Origin: Hydrogenedens sp964549105
GTDB taxonomy: Bacteria > Hydrogenedentota > Hydrogenedentia > Hydrogenedentales > Hydrogenedentaceae
Direction: 5' to 3'
Length of the DNA stretch: 64,000 bases
Assembly (NCBI GenBank): GCA_964549105.1
Contig: CAZJTZ010000009.1
Location: forward strand, 44,777-108,776
Within the stretch, counting starts at the first letter, position 1; every line of letters starts with the position of its first letter. The position numbers and the translations under genes are program-made. The notes below the pieces were generated by a model. It was given only the letters and a program-made list of their open reading frames with translations, was not told the DNA's origin and made no database searches. This document shows positions 26,330 through 35,546 of this stretch, piece after piece.

Positions 26330-28573
26330 ATGTTTTCTCATATTATCACTGCATTATCGCTGGCATGTCTAACCTTTAATGTGTTTGGCGTATCTCCCAC
26401 GGAATTGGCACAAAAACATAATATTGTCTACACTCAACCTGCTAAAACATGGGATGAAGGTTTACCATTAGGAAACGGCTTGATGGGTGCTCTGGTATGG
26501 GAGAATAATTCTTCTTTGATTGTTTCCATTGACCGCACTGATTTATGGGATTTGCGACCTGTGCCTGAATTTGAAAGTGCTTCATATAAATTTGAAATTA
26601 TGAAGAAATGGGAAAAGGAAGGACGATTTGAAGATTTAATTAATCTATATGAAAAGCCTTATGATAACCCGGGACCCACTAAAATTCCTGCGGGACGAAT
26701 AAGAATTGTTCTTCCACCGGAAAGAAAAGTTGAAAAGATGGAATTACATCTGGAACGGGGTATGGTCTCTATAGATTTAAACGAAGGTGGAAAAATTGAA
26801 ATTTATGTTCTTGCAGGTCGTCCTGTGGGGCTTGTTCACTTTATCAATATATCCAGCCCTGATTTAAAATTAATCCCACCTCCTTTTGGAAAACCAGATG
26901 ATAACGAAAAACTAGCCAATGACGATTTGCGAATGCTGGGCTATCCTACGCCTGAGTTTAATAAAGGAGAAAACATACAGTCATATTTGCAGAAAGGTTG
27001 GGGAGGCTTTCAGTTCGCAGTATATATGGGCAGGTCAAGACTGAATGATAAAGAGTATCTGGCTGCATGGTCTATTATCCCATCAAAAAGTGCGGAAGTA
27101 AATCCCTTAACAACCTCACAGGAAGAAGTTCAGAATGTATTGGATAAGAACTATGAAGATGAGGTTCAATCCCATCTTCAATGGTGGGAAAGGTATTGGA
27201 ATCAAACTTTTGTATCCATTCCTGATGACATTATTGAAAAGCGGTGGTATCACGAAACCTATAAGTTTGGTGCTGCGGCTGGCATGTATCCAATAGCCTT
27301 GCAGGGTCCGTGGACAGCAGACAATGGAAAGAGACCACCATGGAAAGGGGACTACCATCATGACTTGAATACAGAACTGTCTTATTGGATAGCCTATTCA
27401 GGCAATCGGTTGGGGCAGGAACGATATTTTATTGAGTGGCTCTGGAATATTCGTGATGAATGTTTTAAATGGACACAACGGTTCTTTGAATTGCCGGGGC
27501 TAAATGTTCCAATGACCACAGATATAATAGGCAGACAAATTGGGGGCTGGCGACAATATACCCATTCTGCCACTACAGGAGCCTGGCTGGCACATCATTT
27601 CTATTGGCACTGGAAATATACCCATGACGATAATTTTTTAAAGGAACGGGCTTACCCATATTTGCATGATTGTGCCGTGTTTTTAGACGCAATAACAAAA
27701 GACTGCCGTTCTGCTGATGGGAAACGGAAACTGCCATTGAGTTCCTCGCCAGAGATTAATGATAATCGTCCAAATGCCTGGTTTGAAGAATTGACCAATT
27801 ACGATTTATCCCTTATTCGTTGGTTATTTACTGCCACAGCGGAACTGGCAGGTCTTACGGGAAATGAAAAGGAACAAAAACAATGGCTCGAAGTATTAAG
27901 CGAATTCCCTGAACTCTGGGTTTCGGAAAAGGAAGGTTTATTAGTGGCAAAAGATTATATATTACCCCATTCCCATCGTCATTTCTCACACCTTATGGCG
28001 ATATTTCCATTAGGCATGTTAAATCCTTACAGTCAGAAGGATATGGAAGTAATTAATAATTCCTTAAATTACCTTGATACTCTGGGAACTTCCGAATGGT
28101 GTGGATACAGTTTTGCATGGAAAGCCATTTTAGCCGCTCGTGCAAGAAGGTCAGAAGACGCTATAAAGAACTTGAAAATTTTCTCGGAAGGTTTCGTGTT
28201 GCCCAACAGTTTTCATTGCAACGGAGACCAATCAGGCAAAGGCTACAGTAATTTCACATATCGCCCATTCACATTAGAAGGAAATTTTGCAGCAGGGACC
28301 GCAGTTCAGGAAATATTACTTCAGAGCCATGATGGGGTTATAACCGTTTTCCCATGTATCCCTGATAACTGGAAAGATGTAAGTTTTTACCAACTTCGTG
28401 CAGAAGGCGGTTTTTTAGTGTCTGCGGAGAAGAAAGAGGGTGAAGTTAAAAAGGTAACTATCCAATCCGATAATGGAACTCAGTGTACCTTTCTCTCTCC
28501 CTTTACCGGAGAAAAATTACAATTGTCCTTCCAGCCTCACGAAACAAAGCAATTTACACTTCCCTCAAACTAA
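26330..28573 (+). CDS. Glycoside hydrolase family 95-like enzyme
   Basis: 747 residues started at the ATG at 26330: GGAAGG lies nine bases upstream and a Sec signal (MFSHIITALSLACLTFNVFG) follows; the earlier in-frame ATG lacks both. GH95 landmarks are WDEGLPLGNGLMGALVWEN after the signal, GDYHHDLNTELSYW, SSSPE, HSHRHFSHLMAIFPLGM and the C-terminal LLQSHDGVITVFPCIPDNW...LRAEGGF. Family enzymes are alpha-L-fucosidases or alpha-L-galactosidases that act on extracellular glycans. The first Asn of the fucosidase D-Y-H-x-N-x-N active-site motif appears as Asp here, which may mean a different substrate or mechanism. Periplasmic or secreted. I read the family assignment as good, the substrate as unknown. 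Confidence 0.8.
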   Translation: MFSHIITALSLACLTFNVFGVSPTELAQKHNIVYTQPAKTWDEGLPLGNGLMGALVWENNSSLIVSIDRTDLWDLRPVPEFESASYKFEIMKKWEKEGRFEDLINLYEKPYDNPGPTKIPAGRIRIVLPPERKVEKMELHLERGMVSIDLNEGGKIEIYVLAGRPVGLVHFINISSPDLKLIPPPFGKPDDNEKLANDDLRMLGYPTPEFNKGENIQSYLQKGWGGFQFAVYMGRSRLNDKEYLAAWSIIPSKSAEVNPLTTSQEEVQNVLDKNYEDEVQSHLQWWERYWNQTFVSIPDDIIEKRWYHETYKFGAAAGMYPIALQGPWTADNGKRPPWKGDYHHDLNTELSYWIAYSGNRLGQERYFIEWLWNIRDECFKWTQRFFELPGLNVPMTTDIIGRQIGGWRQYTHSATTGAWLAHHFYWHWKYTHDDNFLKERAYPYLHDCAVFLDAITKDCRSADGKRKLPLSSSPEINDNRPNAWFEELTNYDLSLIRWLFTATAELAGLTGNEKEQKQWLEVLSEFPELWVSEKEGLLVAKDYILPHSHRHFSHLMAIFPLGMLNPYSQKDMEVINNSLNYLDTLGTSEWCGYSFAWKAILAARARRSEDAIKNLKIFSEGFVLPNSFHCNGDQSGKGYSNFTYRPFTLEGNFAAGTAVQEILLQSHDGVITVFPCIPDNWKDVSFYQLRAEGGFLVSAEKKEGEVKKVTIQSDNGTQCTFLSPFTGEKLQLSFQPHETKQFTLPSN

Positions 28574-28593
28574 TTGTTTGTTGCTTTAGTGCT

Positions 28594-28632
28594 TGACACT
28601 CTTTTCGTTTTCTTTGTGTCTTTGTGGTTTAT
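28594..28632 (+). repeat. Low-complexity intergenic sequence related to a dispersed motif
   Basis: In the GH95/ISF spacer (28574-28710) the stretch TTTTCTTTGTGTCTTTGTGG resembles a CTTTGxGTCTTTGxGG motif I know from intergenic sequences in diverse bacterial genomes. No function is known to me. The copies at 49806-50060 share its G+T-rich pattern more loosely. Listed for completeness, low confidence. Confidence 0.25.
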
Positions 28633-28710
28633 TCTTAAACTCGTAAGACTAAAGATATAGAAAGACTTATCACCCTTTTTGTATCAACTGAATTATTTTT
28701 TTCAGAGGTT

Positions 28711-29277
28711 TTATTTGAAATTTTGGGCTAATTGGGTGAGTCGTTGTTTGACTTTATCATCAATGGATTCTACGCCAGAGCAGGGAGCGATATATACGAT
28801 ACCTGCGGACTTGCATCCTGTAAATTCTACTGTATTTTTATATGCAAGCCCCAAAATATCAGCGTTGTTTTTAATACCGCTACCTGCGGTTACTATTAGT
28901 GCCGTAGTTTTCCCTTCTATAAGAGAAGCGTATTCATTTTCTTTTCCTTCCGGTGGAAGTAGACAATACATACGGTCTATGAGTGCTTTCATTTGTGCAG
29001 GAAAGCCCCACCAGAAAACAGGTGCAGAAAAGATAATGCCATCGGATTTAATCATATCTTTTAGAACCGATATGCCATCATCATCTTTATTACTACATAG
29101 GAACGAGCCTGCCCGTTTGCACCAAAAGCATTCTCTACATCCTTCAATTGATAAAGAAGGCACATGGATATGCTTTATTTCATGGTTCATCTGTTTAAGT
29201 TGTTCTTCTAGGTAATTCAACGCATACGCTGTATTCCCCTTTTTCCTCGGACTACCTAAAAGAGACAGAATCTTCAT
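28711..29277 (-). CDS. Iron-sulfur flavoprotein (NADPH-dependent FMN reductase family)
   Basis: 188 residues, flavodoxin-like fold. FMN-phosphate loop LLGSPRKKGNTAYAL (residues 6-20), PVFWWGFPAQMKALIDR (83-99) and the four-cysteine motif GCRECFWCKRAGSFLC (47-62), that is C-x2-C-x2-C-x7-C, match the iron-sulfur flavoproteins (ISF) of anaerobes, which carry a 4Fe-4S cluster and FMN. ISF proteins take part in electron transfer and oxygen defence in anaerobes. Start ATG with GGAGAAG upstream. It follows the octahaem cytochrome gene by 45 bp in the same direction, and could be its co-transcribed partner. Confidence 0.8.
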   Translation of the reverse strand: MKILSLLGSPRKKGNTAYALNYLEEQLKQMNHEIKHIHVPSLSIEGCRECFWCKRAGSFLCSNKDDDGISVLKDMIKSDGIIFSAPVFWWGFPAQMKALIDRMYCLLPPEGKENEYASLIEGKTTALIVTAGSGIKNNADILGLAYKNTVEFTGCKSAGIVYIAPCSGVESIDDKVKQRLTQLAQNFK

Positions 29278-29322
29278 AAAAACTCTTCTCCTTGATATTA
29301 ATCTAATTAATGTTTTTTTATG

Positions 29323-32300
29323 TTAGTGTTTTGAAGGATTTTCTTCATCTTCAATTACTTTGAAAGCCCATAAACAATGATGTTCTCTCGCCCAGATGTC
29401 GCTGACTTTCCCACCAAAAATGGCTCGTAGACTATGAGGAACTACGAAAGCGGCCAGGTAAACATGAGCAATAAGTACCATAATCATAACTAATGCAGAA
29501 ACATCATGAAGGGTGTAATATATTTCCTGGTTTAAGAAGTAGAAGTTACGATTTAAAGCCATAACCACGCCGGTTACACCGCAAGTGCCCGCAGCCAGAA
29601 TGGCAAGCCAGAACAAAATTTTCTGTCCTGCATTAAATTTTCCAGCAGGGACATGACCTTTCACTCCACCTAAATAACCACCTGCTTTTAATAACCAGCG
29701 TAGGTCTCCTTTTCCTGGAAACATAAACGCAACCCAGCAAAGGAATATAAGGGCTACACCAGCACAAGCAGCATACCCGAACCAGGTGTGCCAGACTCTT
29801 GCCCAGGGTCCTAATGGGTCATTTTGCCCTAACAAGAAGCAGAACCCGGTAAAGGCGAGAAAGACAATGGTAACCATTGCAACAGAATGGGACAATCTTT
29901 CATACCAGCGGAACCGCAGCACATTCGGTTTTCCCACAGGTGTTCCTTCTTTTTTGCCTATTAATATATAATGAATCAGGATTATCAACAGTTGAAGTAG
30001 GATGAGCCATGCTGAATATTTTTTCAGGATACCCTCTCTCAATGCACCCAGTTTCAGATTGAAAATATCGTATCCCAGAATACTCCATATCGGCACATAT
30101 TTAGGTGTTCCTTCCTCTGTGAATGGGTCTGTAATAACTTTTTGCATAAAGAAGGGTGAATTTTCAGAGTGACAATCAGTGCAGCCATTAGCACCATAAG
30201 CGCGAGAAACAGGCTCAACACCATGAGAAACCGTCCATTCTAGAGGTTTTGCCATAGCCATAATAGATGGATAAGATTTCGGGTCCACTATTTGCTCTAT
30301 ACTTGCTTCATAAGGAGAGCAAATTCGCATTTCCACAGGCGTCCACACTTTCTTTGGCTTATCCCAACTAAACTCTCCTAATTCTTCTTTCTCTTCAAAC
30401 CGTGTAATTGCGATAAAAGGCTTATTCTCACCGATACGCTCCATATCAATGAACTCTTGTTCATACGGATTTTCTCCACCTTTGATGTTTACATGGAAGA
30501 TGGTAGTTCCTCTCAGATAATACAAGTCTTTGTCGCGAAGGGTAGGAACAGTCTGTTTCAGAGCCCAGGCAAATAGTCCAATTTCCTCTTTCGAGTTTAC
30601 CTCTGGAAATGTATCATTATTGTCGTCATATATTTTAAGGAGTTTTACATCAGAGGCTGAATATGTTTTGACCTTTTCGCGGATAGCCGTTTTCAGGTTT
30701 TCCTCTAACTCTGCTACCATTCTTATTTCATCGGTAGTTTTTCTACGAAGTGCTGTTTCGAGTGGAGGTGTTGTCTGTGCTTGCAATGCACCTGTATTTT
30801 CAGGGGAAGCATTACTTGTTGTCTTCTTAAAAGGATTTTCAGGCAAAGCAGGAGAAGCCTGTCCATTTTGAGGTTGTGAAGGATATAATTGGAAACTATA
30901 TTCCGGAGATGTAAGCCAATCGTAGGCTTTTTTCATATCTTTCATAAATACAGGTCGGACTTCTTCACCATCAAGATAAACCCAAAAAGCGGAAACCTGT
31001 CTATGTTCTGCGTAAATCTTATTATCTGATTTGCTTCGTCCTAAACCAAATTGGGATTCAATAATTGTAGCACCGGGTCGTTTAGGTTGTAATGTAGTTT
31101 TCAATTCCCTAATTTGTCCCGCATCATACGTATACGCCTTGTTCCTGAAAACTATGACAGGATACGCCTCCTGGGCAGGACGGAATAGTTGCGATAAGGT
31201 AATGAGCATCAGTCCACGGGCTTCTGAATTTTCAAGTCCTTGCTTTTGTTCTATAAAATCTTTAACTTTAATGGTTCCTTCTGGAAGGTCAGTAAAAAAG
31301 GCGTCTTTAAATAATTTGCGGATGGTATCCTCTTTAGAAACGGTATACTCTTTTGCTTGTTGTAATTGTTCCCTTGTATACGGGAAGATAAGATTTGCGT
31401 CATCTCTGCTTCGTGTCCAGCCCCAGAATCCGCCAAATTCATACGCAGCCAGGTAACTTGAGTCCTGTGTTTCAGGAAGGGTCAGGGCTTTTCCTGTAAG
31501 CGGGTCTATAATAGAAACAGGCAAGAAAGGTCTATGGGTTATATGGCAAGCGGTACAATCAAGTCGCTCAAAGTGTAAAGGTGGAAATCCTTTGTGAGCG
31601 GCGTAGGTTGCTCCCTTTTCTTGCTTGTCGTGACACTGTTCGCATGAGAGGGTCGTATTATCCAGATCATCTCGAACAGTCTGGTTAGAAGAACTTCCTT
31701 TGGCAAAGTTGTGCCGAATATCACCATGGTGACAGTCAATACATTTCAAGCCCTGTTCGATATGAACATCTTGCATATAAGAGGAATGCCATGAAATACC
31801 TCGTTTCTGAACGCTGGACATATCATGGCAGAACATACATTGACGGTCTGTCGGTCTACGAATATGCAGGCTGACTGTTCCATCAGCACGGAAAAGGCTC
31901 TTATTGTAATATACCTTGGGCTGCTGTCCATCAACGGTAGAACCCCAGACAAAGCCGAAACCGGCTGCAGCAGTTGAGGCATATTCAAAGTTCCACTTTT
32001 TAATTTGCTGTGCACGGGCAGAGTATTCATAATCTTCAAGATGGCAAATAAAGCAGTCTGCTTCAAGAACGCCTGACTTCTCCCAGGGTGATTCGTAATA
32101 ATCCCCATCACCAAAAGTGCCAACCGTTGGATTTGTTTTCTTTACAATATCATATCTTTTCCCAGAACGGTCATATTCTGCGGGACCTCCCCCAGGATGG
32201 CATACACCGCAATTTTCTATCCAATCGAAAGGAGTCATATCTACCTGGTCAGGGCTTTCAAAGTGTTTGCCGACCAGTTCCCGTTGATATAGCGATAGCC

Positions 32301-32766
32301 ATTTACCAAAAAGACCCGGACCTTTGTCTTTAGGTATTCCGCTATCAGGAGAAGATTCCGTATAAAGTTCATCTCTACCCATTTGAAAGTGATAACCATG
32401 AGTAATCTGTTCGTAGGGGTGGCACATACCGCATGTTTGCTTTGTGCTCACGGCCTGGGGAATGCCTTGTTGCTCAGGTGGAAGATTGGGGTCCACAGGT
32501 GTTCCATCGGGATTTTTGGTAGGGTCAATAATATTTCCATCTTTGTCCCGTAAATGGAAGGGAGGACAGGAAAGGGGTAATGTGCGGATAATCTTTGCAT
32601 TGGGGGCACGATTAAAAAGAACCATATCTCTACCAATATACTTATCATAGTTTTCAATAATATTTTGTAACGGTTCTGATTTATCCGCAGCAAAGGTAAA
32701 AACAGAGGTTAGAAAAGCAAAAGTAAATATTAGATTGAAAAGGCACTTTTTCCACGATTTACTCAT
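29323..32766 (-). CDS. Octahaem cytochrome c - cytochrome b fusion protein
   Basis: 1147 residues. Sec signal (residues 1-27); eight CxxCH haem c sites begin at Cys 112, 186, 238, 310, 342, 375, 404 and 862. Between the seventh and eighth lies a long haem-free region (about 410-860) of unknown fold. The C-terminus (about 905-1110) is a five-helix cytochrome b-type membrane module of the formate-dehydrogenase-gamma/Ni-Fe hydrogenase class (RYERLSHSVAMVTIVFLAFTGF and HDVSALVMIMVLIAHVYL, with haem-ligand His candidates). One polypeptide thus carries a quinone-reactive membrane part and a periplasmic multihaem wire. Third gene after apbE and a Gfo/Idh/MocA gene. The terminal electron acceptor or donor is unknown. 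Multihaem c-b fusions of this size are uncommon. Confidence 0.85.
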   Translation of the reverse strand: MSKSWKKCLFNLIFTFAFLTSVFTFAADKSEPLQNIIENYDKYIGRDMVLFNRAPNAKIIRTLPLSCPPFHLRDKDGNIIDPTKNPDGTPVDPNLPPEQQGIPQAVSTKQTCGMCHPYEQITHGYHFQMGRDELYTESSPDSGIPKDKGPGLFGKWLSLYQRELVGKHFESPDQVDMTPFDWIENCGVCHPGGGPAEYDRSGKRYDIVKKTNPTVGTFGDGDYYESPWEKSGVLEADCFICHLEDYEYSARAQQIKKWNFEYASTAAAGFGFVWGSTVDGQQPKVYYNKSLFRADGTVSLHIRRPTDRQCMFCHDMSSVQKRGISWHSSYMQDVHIEQGLKCIDCHHGDIRHNFAKGSSSNQTVRDDLDNTTLSCEQCHDKQEKGATYAAHKGFPPLHFERLDCTACHITHRPFLPVSIIDPLTGKALTLPETQDSSYLAAYEFGGFWGWTRSRDDANLIFPYTREQLQQAKEYTVSKEDTIRKLFKDAFFTDLPEGTIKVKDFIEQKQGLENSEARGLMLITLSQLFRPAQEAYPVIVFRNKAYTYDAGQIRELKTTLQPKRPGATIIESQFGLGRSKSDNKIYAEHRQVSAFWVYLDGEEVRPVFMKDMKKAYDWLTSPEYSFQLYPSQPQNGQASPALPENPFKKTTSNASPENTGALQAQTTPPLETALRRKTTDEIRMVAELEENLKTAIREKVKTYSASDVKLLKIYDDNNDTFPEVNSKEEIGLFAWALKQTVPTLRDKDLYYLRGTTIFHVNIKGGENPYEQEFIDMERIGENKPFIAITRFEEKEELGEFSWDKPKKVWTPVEMRICSPYEASIEQIVDPKSYPSIMAMAKPLEWTVSHGVEPVSRAYGANGCTDCHSENSPFFMQKVITDPFTEEGTPKYVPIWSILGYDIFNLKLGALREGILKKYSAWLILLQLLIILIHYILIGKKEGTPVGKPNVLRFRWYERLSHSVAMVTIVFLAFTGFCFLLGQNDPLGPWARVWHTWFGYAACAGVALIFLCWVAFMFPGKGDLRWLLKAGGYLGGVKGHVPAGKFNAGQKILFWLAILAAGTCGVTGVVMALNRNFYFLNQEIYYTLHDVSALVMIMVLIAHVYLAAFVVPHSLRAIFGGKVSDIWAREHHCLWAFKVIEDEENPSKH

Positions 32767-32833
32767 GGTTTTACTTTCTTTTTATATATTAAAGTTTATT
32801 GTTTTTTTCTCTATAGCAAGCAAAATATGTTAA

Positions 32834-34291
32834 TTAACTCACCATAGAAGGGTCAGGAGTTGGAAAGTCAAAGGTATATAAAGCGGGGTCTATTTCGACC
32901 ATTCTTCTCTCTTCAATTGCCTGGAAAGCAGAAAGAGCCATGATGGTAGCACGCAAGCCAACCATTTGATTTGCTTTTGGAGTTCCACCTTCTTTAATGT
33001 CTTTGGCAAATCGCATAAATTGAAGTTGGTCAACTGAGCGTGTGTTATCCACGACAATGGGTTTCCCTTCTTGAAGGGCTTTGTTGCTCAGTTTTAATGT
33101 GCCGCCGGAAGTAATCACAGTCGCTGTCTGTTCTGCACTACTGGATTCGCCCCAGGATACTTGTGAAGTGGCTTCAGGATAGAAAAATCCACCTTCTTCA
33201 CTCAATTCAATCGTTCCTTCGTCTCCTTCAATGAGTTCATTACAGCCCTTCTTTGCATTTGCCGTAATACTGGAATAGGCTAATTGGACGGTATAGGGTT
33301 GATTGATAGCCAATTTATCTTGATAACTGCTCCTTGCATTGATTGCACGATAGCCCCGATTTTCAGGGGTAATATCAAATTCATAAATAAGGTTGATACT
33401 ATCATGAATCTCACGCCCATCTCTCCAATAATCCAGACTACCACAGCCATATACTCTGCGGGGCATCGCATCTAAGAACCATGCAACGATGTCTACCTGA
33501 TGTGTTGCCAATTCTGTTAGAAGTCCTCGTGAAGATTCTTTGTAGAGACGCCAATTCATGTGTCTTTCTAAATCTTTGATAAAGCGTGCTTCTTGCGAAT
33601 TAAGTCTATGGTCTTTATTGATTGGGCGACGCCAATCGTTATTGCGATGCCATTGAGCGTCAATATGAACAATTCTTCCTATCGTGCCTTCGTTCCATGC
33701 CATCATAAGGGCTTTGTTATAAAGTGGATTATACCTCCGCTGATGTCCTACTTGCACCCACTTGCCTGTCTCATTACATTTTTTAACAATATCCCTTGCT
33801 TGTTCAATCTCATAACACATGGTCTTCTCACAGAACACATATTTCCCTGCACTTAAACTATCCATAACCATTTGATAGTGCATATTTAAGGGTGTTGCAA
33901 TAACAACAGCATCCAGTTCCTCTTTTTCTAACATTTCTTGATAATCATAATAACCCTTAGGCTTGAATGCGGTTAATGCCTTTTGCCTTTGTTCCTCAGT
34001 CAATCCCTGACCGGGTTCAAGAGCAATACCTGCATTTGAAATTTGTGCTAATTGTATTCCCAATTTTTGATGGGGACCATAAGCATCGCATACCGCTGTG
34101 ATGACTATATCAGAAGCACCCATCAGTCCATCTTTGATATGAAAACTTCCCTGTCCACCACAACCAATACAGCCTACCCTAACTTTTTCGTTCTGTGCAT
34201 AGGAGAAAGGGGCTTTACCTGCCATAACGACCAGACCTGTGGCAGCACTTGCTGTTTTGATGAAATTTCTTCTCGATACATTCGATTTCAT
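32834..34291 (-). CDS. Tat-exported Gfo/Idh/MocA family oxidoreductase
   Basis: 485 residues. Tat signal SRRNFIKTASAATGLVV at the N-terminus; NAD(P)-binding Rossmann motif VGCIGCGGQG (residues about 38-47); EKTM in place of the common EKP (CEKTMCYE, Gfo/Idh active-site Lys), and the C-terminal Gfo/Idh domain. It probably acts on a sugar or polyol in the periplasm with a tightly bound nicotinamide cofactor. It starts 2 bp after the apbE stop and is followed by the octahaem cytochrome gene. Periplasmic sugar oxidation feeding electrons to the cytochrome is a reasonable inference. Proteins of this type lie in PVC-group glycan-degradation clusters. Substrate unknown. Confidence 0.83.
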   Translation of the reverse strand: MKSNVSRRNFIKTASAATGLVVMAGKAPFSYAQNEKVRVGCIGCGGQGSFHIKDGLMGASDIVITAVCDAYGPHQKLGIQLAQISNAGIALEPGQGLTEEQRQKALTAFKPKGYYDYQEMLEKEELDAVVIATPLNMHYQMVMDSLSAGKYVFCEKTMCYEIEQARDIVKKCNETGKWVQVGHQRRYNPLYNKALMMAWNEGTIGRIVHIDAQWHRNNDWRRPINKDHRLNSQEARFIKDLERHMNWRLYKESSRGLLTELATHQVDIVAWFLDAMPRRVYGCGSLDYWRDGREIHDSINLIYEFDITPENRGYRAINARSSYQDKLAINQPYTVQLAYSSITANAKKGCNELIEGDEGTIELSEEGGFFYPEATSQVSWGESSSAEQTATVITSGGTLKLSNKALQEGKPIVVDNTRSVDQLQFMRFAKDIKEGGTPKANQMVGLRATIMALSAFQAIEERRMVEIDPALYTFDFPTPDPSMVS

Positions 34292-34293
34292 AA

Positions 34294-35325
34294 CTAATCC
34301 TCACTCTGTTTAAGGTTAATGTAAAGTTTATCTAATTTATTATTACTTTCTGACACAAGAAAAACTTTCAAATTTGGAAATTTTTTGCAATATTCCTTTG
34401 TTGAATTGATGTCCATTACAAAGAATGATGTGCTTAACGCATCGCTCTCAGTGGCACTTTTTGTAATAACAGTAGAACTGACAATCTTACTTTCAACAGG
34501 CAAGCCTGTTTTCGGTTTAAATATATGACCATACTTTTTACCGTTTCGTTCCAGATATTGTTCGGAAGCGGAAGAGGTAGAAAGTGATTCATTGCAGATT
34601 TCAAATTCTTCTATCTGCTCATTCTTATTATACGGAGAACGAATACCAATTTTCCAACCTGTTTGGTTGGGTGGAGAGTCTAATGCAATGATGGAACTGG
34701 TTCCTGCATGAAGCACAGCAGATTTTATCCCTTGTTCTTTCAAAATCCGGGCAGCACGGTCTAAAGCAAGACCTTTACCTATGCCGCCAAAATTAAGTCG
34801 CATACCGGGAACAGTCAATTCAACCGTCTGATTTTCTTCATTAAGTTTTACCTTGTCCATTCCTACTTTTTTTAGCGTTTCTGTGATTTCCTCCTTTGAC
34901 GGGATAGTATCCCTGCTTTTTTGTGAAAATCCCCAGAGTTCCAGCAATGGACCTACTGTAGGGTCAAAAGCACCATCCGTCTGTTCCCAATACAATTTTG
35001 ACCAGCGAATAACCTCAAACAAATCGCTATTTACCCTTACTGCACCCAATCCAGCAGATTGATTTAATCGTGCCAGGTCATTATCAGGCAGATAGTGACT
35101 TATATGCTTTTCAAGTCTATAAATCGCTTCAATTGCAGGTTCACATAGATTACGAATATCCTCTTCAAGCATACCTTCAGTAGGAGGATAGATTATAAAT
35201 GCAAATTCAGTTCCCATTGCGGAGAAACGAAGCGTAACAGATTTTACCTCTTCTCCATGCAAAACAGGCGAAGAGTAAAGGAATAGAACCAGTTGAAAAA
35301 GTATAATAAAATATTTTTTATTCAA
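34294..35325 (-). CDS. apbE: FAD:protein FMN transferase
   Basis: 343 residues with a signal peptide (NKKYFIILFQLVLFLYSSPVLHG). ApbE motifs are RFSAMGTEF near residue 33, the LNFGGIGKGLALDRAA block near 175 and the Mg-binding end (ATESDALST). It covalently attaches FMN to Thr/Ser of target proteins (such as NqrB/C and RnfG) on the periplasmic side. No such target is seen in the window. The start is a TTG at 35325 with AAGG at nine bases; no ATG is available near the signal peptide. First gene of the apbE-oxidoreductase-cytochrome operon, so a flavinylated partner in this electron chain may exist elsewhere. Confidence 0.88.
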   Translation of the reverse strand: MNKKYFIILFQLVLFLYSSPVLHGEEVKSVTLRFSAMGTEFAFIIYPPTEGMLEEDIRNLCEPAIEAIYRLEKHISHYLPDNDLARLNQSAGLGAVRVNSDLFEVIRWSKLYWEQTDGAFDPTVGPLLELWGFSQKSRDTIPSKEEITETLKKVGMDKVKLNEENQTVELTVPGMRLNFGGIGKGLALDRAARILKEQGIKSAVLHAGTSSIIALDSPPNQTGWKIGIRSPYNKNEQIEEFEICNESLSTSSASEQYLERNGKKYGHIFKPKTGLPVESKIVSSTVITKSATESDALSTSFFVMDINSTKEYCKKFPNLKVFLVSESNNKLDKLYINLKQSED

Positions 35326-35480
35326 ATATTGAAAACCTTAAATAAAAAACTGTATTTGTAATTTATTTATTGAAAAAATTTAAATGAAACAAGAAATTCA
35401 AATTATGTAATATTATTATGAATTATATTCCAATTTCAAAAAACAAAAGAACTATATTAAGTTTAATTTATGGTGTTTGT

Positions 35481-35508
35481 TTGTATAGATAGGGTAATAC
35501 TATATATT
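35481..35508 (+). promoter_or_regulatory. Possible promoter of the URO-D-like gene
   Basis: TTGTAT (35481-35486), 16 bp, TATATT (35503-35508) is a weak match. It overlaps the 11-mer GTAATACTATA (35494-35504), which is identical to the right half of the zinc-operon palindrome at 50470-50480. Such an 11-mer could be chance. The rest of the 35326-35546 spacer is AT-rich with no gene. Confidence 0.3.
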
Positions 35509-35546
35509 ATGCTCATCATTTATTATGAAAATTTAAGGAGAATTTT

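Noticed and set aside
28679..29215. 178-codon plus-strand ORF
   Set aside because: It lies antisense to the iron-sulfur flavoprotein gene, whose Cys motif and FMN loop are clear.
30530..31456. Plus-strand ORFs of 113 and 141 codons inside the octahaem cytochrome gene
   Set aside because: Shadow frames; the minus-strand reading contains the haem motifs and domains.
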